Assembly: GCA_027621485.1 (NCBI GenBank)
Contig: JAQCBG010000009.1
Location: 1 to 10,447 of the forward strand
DNA length: 10,447 bases
Direction of reading: 5' to 3'
Source of the DNA: Pseudomonadota bacterium
GTDB taxonomy: Bacteria; Pseudomonadota; Alphaproteobacteria; Rickettsiales; Midichloriaceae
Below, one piece after another: positions 6,074-10,447 of this stretch. Below the pieces are notes generated by a model. It saw only the letters and a program-made list of their open reading frames with translations, made no database searches and was not told the origin of the DNA. The stretch's first letter is position 1, and the number at the start of each line of letters is the position of its first letter. Position numbers and translations under genes: made by a program.

Positions 6074-7063
6074 ATGGGAATCGTTCGTAAATTACATGTT
6101 TTAATCGCTTGTACTCTGGTTTTATTTGTAATTACTGGATGCAATAACATTGCATATAACAATGCTATGAGCAGCCAGCAACAGGTATATTCACAAAGAT
6201 CAGGATGCATCTCTGTTGAGAGCGGTCAATTATTTTACCAAAGATTCGGCAAGGGAGACCCGATAATCGTGGTACACGGTGGCCCGGGTTTGGATCAAGG
6301 CTATTTATTACCTCAAATGTTGGAGCTTGCCAAAGATCATGAAGTGATTTTTTATGATCAAAGAGGTTCTGGGCGTTCTTTAGAAGCTAGTATCGACCCT
6401 AAATATATAAGCAGCGATCAATTTGCAAAAGATTTGGAAGCATTAAGATTAGAATTAGGTCTAAAAAAAGTATCTCTTATTGGTCATTCATGGGGTGGTT
6501 TTTTATCCATGAGTTATGCTATTAAGTATCCAGATCATGTTTTATCTTTGATACTTGTTGGTTCATTTCCAGCTGATTATAAGGGGCAGAAATCTTTTAC
6601 TGAGGAGTTTAATAAAAGAACACAAAGCATAAAACATAAGATTGATCCGCTCTTCCATTACAAAACTCTGAGTGCGCTGGGCAAAAAAGAAATTAACCAA
6701 GCATATCGTGATTTATTTTCTGTGTACTTTGAAGAGCCTTCAAACGTCCAAAAATTAACCTTAGATATGAGTAAAGAATCTGCAATCGGTGGATTCAATG
6801 TATTGTCACTTATGTTAAAGGCCACCTATTTCACCCCTGATTCTAACCTAGTACCGGCCTTAAGTAAGCTTAATGCGCCCACTTTAATTATACACGGCAA
6901 TCAAGACATTATTCCTGTTGGTACCGCGCAAACAATACAAAAAGCTATCCCAGGCTCTAAAGTTGTGTATCTAAACGATTGCGGTCATTTTCCTTATATA
7001 GAAAAGCCAAATAAGTTCTTCTCATCTATTAGGTCCTTTTTGTCTGAGATGGGGAAGCAATAA
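6074..7063 (+). CDS. alpha/beta hydrolase lipoprotein, proline iminopeptidase (S33)-like
   Basis: This 329-residue protein is predicted to be a membrane-anchored hydrolase. Residues 1-23 are a lipoprotein signal: basic MGIVRKLH, a hydrophobic core, and lipobox ITGC with lipidation at C23. The fold then shows the oxyanion segment HGGPG (68-72), YDQRGSGRS (94-102), the nucleophile elbow GHSWGG with S139, an acid at D278 (HGNQD) and H305 (CGHFP). The HGGPG and DQRGSG motifs are those of prolyl aminopeptidases (peptidase S33), which remove N-terminal proline; other S33-type hydrolases share them, so the substrate is open. An outward position would suit peptide scavenging. The start is supported by GAGG at 6064-6067, six bases before the ATG, unlike the core genes. 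The protein appears complete. Confidence 0.85.
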   Translation: MGIVRKLHVLIACTLVLFVITGCNNIAYNNAMSSQQQVYSQRSGCISVESGQLFYQRFGKGDPIIVVHGGPGLDQGYLLPQMLELAKDHEVIFYDQRGSGRSLEASIDPKYISSDQFAKDLEALRLELGLKKVSLIGHSWGGFLSMSYAIKYPDHVLSLILVGSFPADYKGQKSFTEEFNKRTQSIKHKIDPLFHYKTLSALGKKEINQAYRDLFSVYFEEPSNVQKLTLDMSKESAIGGFNVLSLMLKATYFTPDSNLVPALSKLNAPTLIIHGNQDIIPVGTAQTIQKAIPGSKVVYLNDCGHFPYIEKPNKFFSSIRSFLSEMGKQ

Positions 7064-7111
7064 ATTTTTCATATAAAAAATCAATGCCTGAATTTCGGTC
7101 GCACGTTTTTT

Positions 7112-7135
7112 TATAATCTTTATACTTGGTATAAG
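7112..7135 (+). promoter_or_regulatory. consensus -10 box with overlapping dyad before the alkylation-repair pair
   Basis: TATAAT (7112-7117) is a perfect -10 hexamer. The -35 region 17-18 bases upstream is poor. Immediately downstream, TTATAC-TTG-GTATAA (7120-7134) is a perfect dyad covering the expected start site near 7124. Such a position fits an operator or a 5'-end hairpin. No Ada-box sequence of the E. coli type is seen upstream of the -35 region. Confidence 0.4.
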
Positions 7136-7180
7136 CAGCCAGAAGGCTTGAAGCGAAAGACCAATTAATTCAGGATCTAA

Positions 7181-7882
7181 ATGATAACGGAAGTACAAAA
7201 ACAAGAATTTTATCAGGCACTACTTGATAAAAATATACACTATGAAGGTATATTTTTTGTAGGCGTTCAAACAACATGTGTGTTTTGTCGTCCTACATGT
7301 CCGGCACAAAAACCAAAATTTGAAAATTTTTCTAAAATTATGGGTGCGCTACCAACAAAATTTGATCAACACAATAAAATACTCAAGGTATCTTGGATTG
7401 ATACAAAGCTCGGACCTATGATTGCAATTGCTGATGAGGCTGGCCTTTATCTTTTAGAATTTGTTGATAGACGCGATTTAGAACGCGAAGTTGAAAGGCT
7501 TCGGCTTAGAACAAAGGCGGCTATTATTCCAGGGACAACTGATCCGATTAAATCCATCACACTTGAACTGGAGTCTTATTTCGAAGGAAAACTCAAAGAA
7601 TTCAACACACCCCTACATCTTCTAGGCAGTCCCTTTCAGAAGCTTGTTTGGGATGAGCTCATGCGTATTCCTTATGGGACCACACGAAGTTATATGGTTC
7701 AAGCAACATCTATTGGCAAAAATAAAGCTTACCGCGCTGTTGCAAATGCTAATGCTGCAAATCAACTGGCGATTATCATACCCTGTCATCGCATCATCAA
7801 TAGCAATGGTGACCTTGGCGGATACGGTGGAGGTATCACGCGCAAACAATGGTTACTTGAGCATGAGACAAGCCATGTCTAG
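7181..7882 (+). CDS. ada: Ada-like O6-methylguanine-DNA methyltransferase with internal domain loss
   Basis: This suicide repair protein moves methyl groups from O6-methylguanine (and O4-methylthymine) onto its own cysteine. Residues 10-50 match the start of the Ada metal-binding domain: TTCVFCRPTCPAQ holds C36 and C40, equal to E. coli Ada C38 (phosphotriester acceptor) and C42. The second cysteine pair (E. coli C69/C72, in PCKRC) is absent. So is the AraC-type helix-turn-helix region, apart from what looks like its last turn, SKIMGALPTKF (51-61). The methyltransferase domain follows intact (about 68-229), with active site IPCHR, C202. Full-length Ada is about 350 residues; this is 233, and the reading frame stays open across the junction near 7319-7345. 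AGGA at 7172-7175 precedes the ATG. Its stop overlaps the next gene. The O6-alkylguanine activity should survive; transcription activation should not. Confidence 0.88.
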   Translation: MITEVQKQEFYQALLDKNIHYEGIFFVGVQTTCVFCRPTCPAQKPKFENFSKIMGALPTKFDQHNKILKVSWIDTKLGPMIAIADEAGLYLLEFVDRRDLEREVERLRLRTKAAIIPGTTDPIKSITLELESYFEGKLKEFNTPLHLLGSPFQKLVWDELMRIPYGTTRSYMVQATSIGKNKAYRAVANANAANQLAIIIPCHRIINSNGDLGGYGGGITRKQWLLEHETSHV

Positions 7883-8573
7883 TGAAATACAAAATTTGAA
7901 GAAAGCGTTACACGCCTCTATTGATTCAACCCCAGAAAAAGTATCGATTTACTTTAAAACAAGCCCAGGAAGTTATGCTGAGCACGATAGCTTTATGGGT
8001 ATTACGACTCCTACTTTACGAAAAATTGCAAAAAGTTTTTTATATGTAACCCTCCAAGATTTAAGCCTTTTGATACAATCAAAAATCAATGAAGAACGAT
8101 TACTAGCGCTTATTATTTTAACTACTCAATACAAGGCTGGATCTCTAGCCCAAAAAGAAGAAATCTACCAATTTTATAGAACCAATATGCGCCATATCAA
8201 TAATTGGAATTTGGTTGATAGTTCTGCACATCTTATTATAGGAGCTCATCTTTTTGGGATGGATCGTGAATTCCTTGAAGAATTAGCTGCGTCTCAAAAC
8301 GTATGGGAACGCAGAATTGCGATCGTTACAACCTGGTACTTTATTCGTAAGTCAGACTTAGAATGGACGTTTAAGATAGCCCAATTATTGCAAAATGATT
8401 CCCATGATTTGATTCATAAAGCTGTTGGATGGATGCTCCGCGAAGCAGGCAAAAAAGATGAGGCTAGACTAATATCGTTCCTTTGCGACCATGCACATCA
8501 AATGCCTAAAACCATGCTAAGGTACGCTATAGAAAGGTTATCTAAGGAACAGAAAGAGTCAATCAAAGCCTAG
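7875..8573 (+). CDS. alkD: DNA alkylation repair protein, AlkD-type HEAT-repeat DNA glycosylase
   Basis: AlkD enzymes excise positively charged N3- and N7-alkylpurines without flipping the base. The 232-residue product, close to the 237 of Bacillus cereus AlkD, is all-helical HEAT-like. Key residues appear in order: W111 and D115 in NNWNLVDSS (the family's Trp and catalytic Asp), R147 in WERRIAIV, and W186 in GWMLREAGK. SPGSYAEHDSFMGITTPTLR (30-49) is the usual N-terminal block. Two in-frame starts are possible, ATG 7863 and ATG 7875. I chose 7875 because family members begin near MSSEIQ; 7863 would add four residues. The frame stays open far upstream inside the preceding gene, but that part is coding in the other frame. 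The 8-base overlap with the Ada-like gene indicates a translationally coupled repair operon. Its 3' end overlaps the converging pseudogene by 11 bases. Confidence 0.88.
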   Translation: MSSEIQNLKKALHASIDSTPEKVSIYFKTSPGSYAEHDSFMGITTPTLRKIAKSFLYVTLQDLSLLIQSKINEERLLALIILTTQYKAGSLAQKEEIYQFYRTNMRHINNWNLVDSSAHLIIGAHLFGMDREFLEELAASQNVWERRIAIVTTWYFIRKSDLEWTFKIAQLLQNDSHDLIHKAVGWMLREAGKKDEARLISFLCDHAHQMPKTMLRYAIERLSKEQKESIKA

Positions 8574-9459
8574 ACAATAGAAATTCTGCCATAGCTACTT
8601 CTTGGGCGCCAATACCAGAAAAATCCGCAATTATTGTTTTGGTATTTCCAGAAGCTCCTGGTTTCAGTACTGCGCCTAGCTCCATTAACGCATCTTGGAT
8701 AATGATACCTTCTTTTAATGCCATGGCCACGTCACCAAATTTTGCTGCTTGTAGCTTGCTGTCAACAATCACCATATCAGCTTCAGAGAAAAGATGGGGC
8801 GATATTTCGCTTTTATGCTCATCATCGCTGCCAAGCCCAATGATTGCTTTGCTCTTGTGTTTCACAATAGCGTAAATAATAGGATCGACAGAAGAAGTGG
8901 TGGTAAAAACTACATCGCATTTTGCCACTAAGTCTTCTGCAGAGTCGCACACCAAATCACCAATAGAAGCAGCTTTAACTTTATTGTGCGCATAAATTAG
9001 GATGTTGGCTTTAGGGTATTTTGCTTTCGCCAATTCATATAACTGCCCTACCAAACTACCGCTACCGATAATCCCAATATTGTGCAGCGTCCAGGGCATA
9101 AGCTGAAGCACAATCATTCCCGCTATTGCCGTTCTGAGCGTTGTTAAAAAGCCTCTGTCTTGCAATATATGGCTTTCAGCTCACAACTCTCCACATTGAA
9201 GACAAAAATCTCACTATTGTTACCAAATCTGCTACTGCTAGCTATTTTGACGACAAAATATTTACTATCCTGCCTTATATCCACCTTTAATATGACAATC
9301 GCTTCGTGGCCCCGAAAAAACAAACTGCATAGGCAGAGGTACATCGTACAAACCAGCAGAATAATCCATAAAGGCAGCTTTCTGGGAGCTGATTAGTTCT
9401 TCAAGATCTCGGCTGACGTTAATGCTTTCTTGGATTTGAGCAAGATTAAATATCCTCAT
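8563..9459 (-). pseudogene. ornithine cyclodeaminase/mu-crystallin family, broken by two frameshifts
   Basis: Three frames read in order give one protein. The start, MRIFNLAQIQE... (from ATG 9457-9459), runs to CHIKGGYKAG, where CHIK carries the family's substrate-binding Lys. A +1 base near 9265-9270 then creates TAG, and the protein continues in the next frame as SKYFVVKIAS...ELKAI. A second shift inside ATATAT (9165-9170) leads to LQDRGFLTTLRTAIAG and the NAD-binding GIIGSGSLVGQ, ending IIADFSGIGAQEV and SRL. About seven residues also seem to be missing after KIAS. The longest remaining frame (to 8563) lacks the N-terminal third. Intact members are NAD-dependent enzymes acting on ornithine or related imino and amino acids. 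The start codon overlaps the end of the upstream aminotransferase remnant, the mark of a former operon. Non-functional as it stands unless the frameshifts are sequence errors. Confidence 0.88.
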
Positions 9460-9792
9460 GACACAGAAACTCTTTTAATTGATCCAGGCACTGAGGCATA
9501 TTTTTGCGCCCGAATCCTATGCGGAAATGGTTGCTTGCATAATCATAGATGGATGCAGGCATGAGCAGGATATTTTGCTTGCGTACCAATCTATCGCAAA
9601 AGGAATCAATAGATCCCGCACCTATTTAAGGTAATAATAGAAATTATTTCAGATGGTACGCTATTGCATTATACAGAGATAGTCTTTCATACGTTTCATT
9701 TTATAAATCATATCTTTGTCTTTATATGCGATCCACCCAATCCTAAAGCCTGCCATACCGAAAGCTTTACTCATAACACCACTCGATACAGC
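9446..9792 (-). pseudogene. PLP-dependent class I/II aminotransferase, truncated and rearranged
   Basis: Read on the - strand, 9780 to 9664 gives GVMSKAFGMAGFRIGW..., the strand with the PLP-binding lysine (SKAFG, K at 9766-9768), through MKDYLCI. One extra base near 9668 shifts the frame; removing it gives CICNSVPSEIISIITLN, the expected continuation. At about 9620-9630 the sequence jumps, with loss of a central segment, to GSIDSFCDRLVRK...FRIGFGRKNMPQCLDQLKEF and stop TAA at 9446-9448, a typical aminotransferase C-terminus. Everything before SSGVMSK, roughly the first half of the enzyme, is missing, and the sequence runs into phage genes on the other strand. The stop overlaps the start of the ornithine cyclodeaminase pseudogene, so the two were probably co-translated. 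The substrate cannot be told. Confidence 0.82.
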
Positions 9793-9982
9793 TTATGAAA
9801 TGTGTGATGGGCAAGTGATTGGCCATATGGCTATTTTTGAAGTGCGTACCCGTGAACTAGCTTTTCCTAAAGTCGGTGATCAACTTATTATTGAAGGCAA
9901 TCACTATAAAATCTTTGCGCAAGCCTTGCGGGATGCTTCCAATGCCATTTGGGAAATAACAGCAATGGGAATGGAGGTATAA
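9785..9982 (+). pseudogene. lambda gpFII-like head-tail joining protein, 5' truncated
   Basis: From about DTAYEMCDGQVIGHMAIFEV to WEITAMGMEV (66 residues) the frame looks like the small phage head-tail joining family: a degraded N-terminus, then EVRTRELAF, a KVGDQLIIEGNHYKI strand pair and a C-terminal strand. The frame stays open further upstream to a TTG at 9716, but those bases are the antisense of the aminotransferase remnant, so the added residues are an artefact. The first in-frame ATG is at 9800. The usual N-terminal 30-40 residues are absent. The next gene starts one base after the stop and is gpZ-like; FII followed by Z is the lambda order, which supports this otherwise modest identification. 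Confidence 0.55.
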
Positions 9983-9983
9983 C

Positions 9984-10447
9984 ATGTCCACCTTTACCTT
10001 GGATGTTACAATATACGGTGATATCGACCAGATTATCAAACAAATGCATGGCACCGAAGCACAGGTTAAATTGGCTTCTATGCGCGCGCTCAATAAAACC
10101 GCTCTTTGGCTTAAATCTCAAAGTGTGAAAGAAATCAGCACACAGAAAAAACTTCAACAAAAAATCATACGTGAACGATTGAAACTTGTTAAAGCCAGCA
10201 AAAGCTCTTTAAAAGCATTGGTGGTCGCCAGTCTTTACGGTATTAAAGCCTCGCTTTTAGGTTCCATGCGCCAAACGGCTATAGGTGCCAAAGCAGGAAA
10301 ATCTCAATTTACCGGCGCCTTTGTCGCTACGATGCCCACGGGCCACTGGGGTATTTTTAAACGCAAGCGCGAGCCTCAAGGCTTCCTATCCGTGAAGTCG
10401 TATTACCGCTTAAGCCTGTTGCTTCTAATATTATTAAAGGCTTTGTG
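9984..10447 (+). pseudogene. prophage minor tail protein Z (lambda gpZ-like), probable frameshift, runs off the end
   Basis: gpZ is a tail completion protein needed for head-tail joining in lambda-type phages. The product starts MSTFTLDVTIYGDIDQIIKQ and shows the family pattern ALNKTALWLKSQSVKEI, then KIIRERLKLVKA, and GAFVATMPTGHWGIFKRK. The frame then turns to GFLSVKSYYRLSLLLL, which is unlike the family, whereas another frame from about 10379 reads RLPIREVVLPLKPVASNII, exactly the expected ending. A single-base loss or gain between about 10370 and 10382 is therefore likely. GGAGG at 9973-9977, six bases before the ATG, is the best SD sequence in the window. The gene starts one base after the gpFII-like gene. 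The 3' end is outside the window. Confidence 0.7.

Noticed and set aside
7644-7874. N-terminal extension of the AlkD-type protein by 77 residues
   Set aside because: These bases code for the methyltransferase active-site region in another frame, and the AlkD family starts near MSSEIQ.
9716-9784. TTG start adding residues to the gpFII-like protein
   Set aside because: The bases are the complement of the aminotransferase PLP-lysine segment, so the extension is an accident of the junction.
1-10447. CRISPR array, rRNA genes or a complete insertion sequence
   Set aside because: No regularly spaced direct repeats, no rRNA signature and no transposase-like frame were seen on either strand.

Overview
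The window reads as a piece of an AT-rich alphaproteobacterial chromosome, most likely a host-associated or intracellular Rickettsiales- or Holosporales-like organism. This is an inference from the protein style (GltX, Der, S16, MetK), the strong A+T bias of the housekeeping half, and the gene decay in the other half. I cannot name the species from this sequence alone.

Positions 1-5626 are conserved core, all on the + strand: the end of a tRNA-Lys(UUU), gltX, der, a SAM-dependent O-methyltransferase, rpsP with a clear intrinsic terminator, metK with a near-consensus promoter almost touching its start codon, and a tRNA-Ser(GCU). None of the five core protein genes has a recognisable Shine-Dalgarno sequence.

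Positions 5627-6073 hold no credible gene. They contain a hairpin, a 12-bp perfect inverted repeat enclosing 96 bp, and long open frames on both strands, which together look like a repeat-type element next to the tRNA-Ser.

Positions 6074-8573 are an accessory block with intact genes: a lipoprotein of the proline iminopeptidase-type alpha/beta hydrolase family, then two overlapping DNA alkylation repair genes. The first is an Ada-like protein that appears to have lost, in frame, half of its zinc site and its whole AraC-type DNA-binding part while keeping the O6-methylguanine methyltransferase domain. The second is an AlkD-type HEAT-repeat glycosylase. Together they would repair O6-alkylguanine and N-alkylpurines.

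Positions 8563-9792 (- strand) are a decaying two-gene operon, a PLP aminotransferase followed by an ornithine cyclodeaminase/mu-crystallin family gene. Both carry frameshifts and deletions. The front half of the aminotransferase is gone, and at about 9780-9800 the sequence passes directly into a + strand lambda-type morphogenesis module: a 5'-truncated gpFII-like head-tail joining gene and a gpZ-like minor tail gene with a probable frameshift, running off the end. The right part is therefore a graveyard of accessory and prophage genes beside an intact alkylation-repair cassette.
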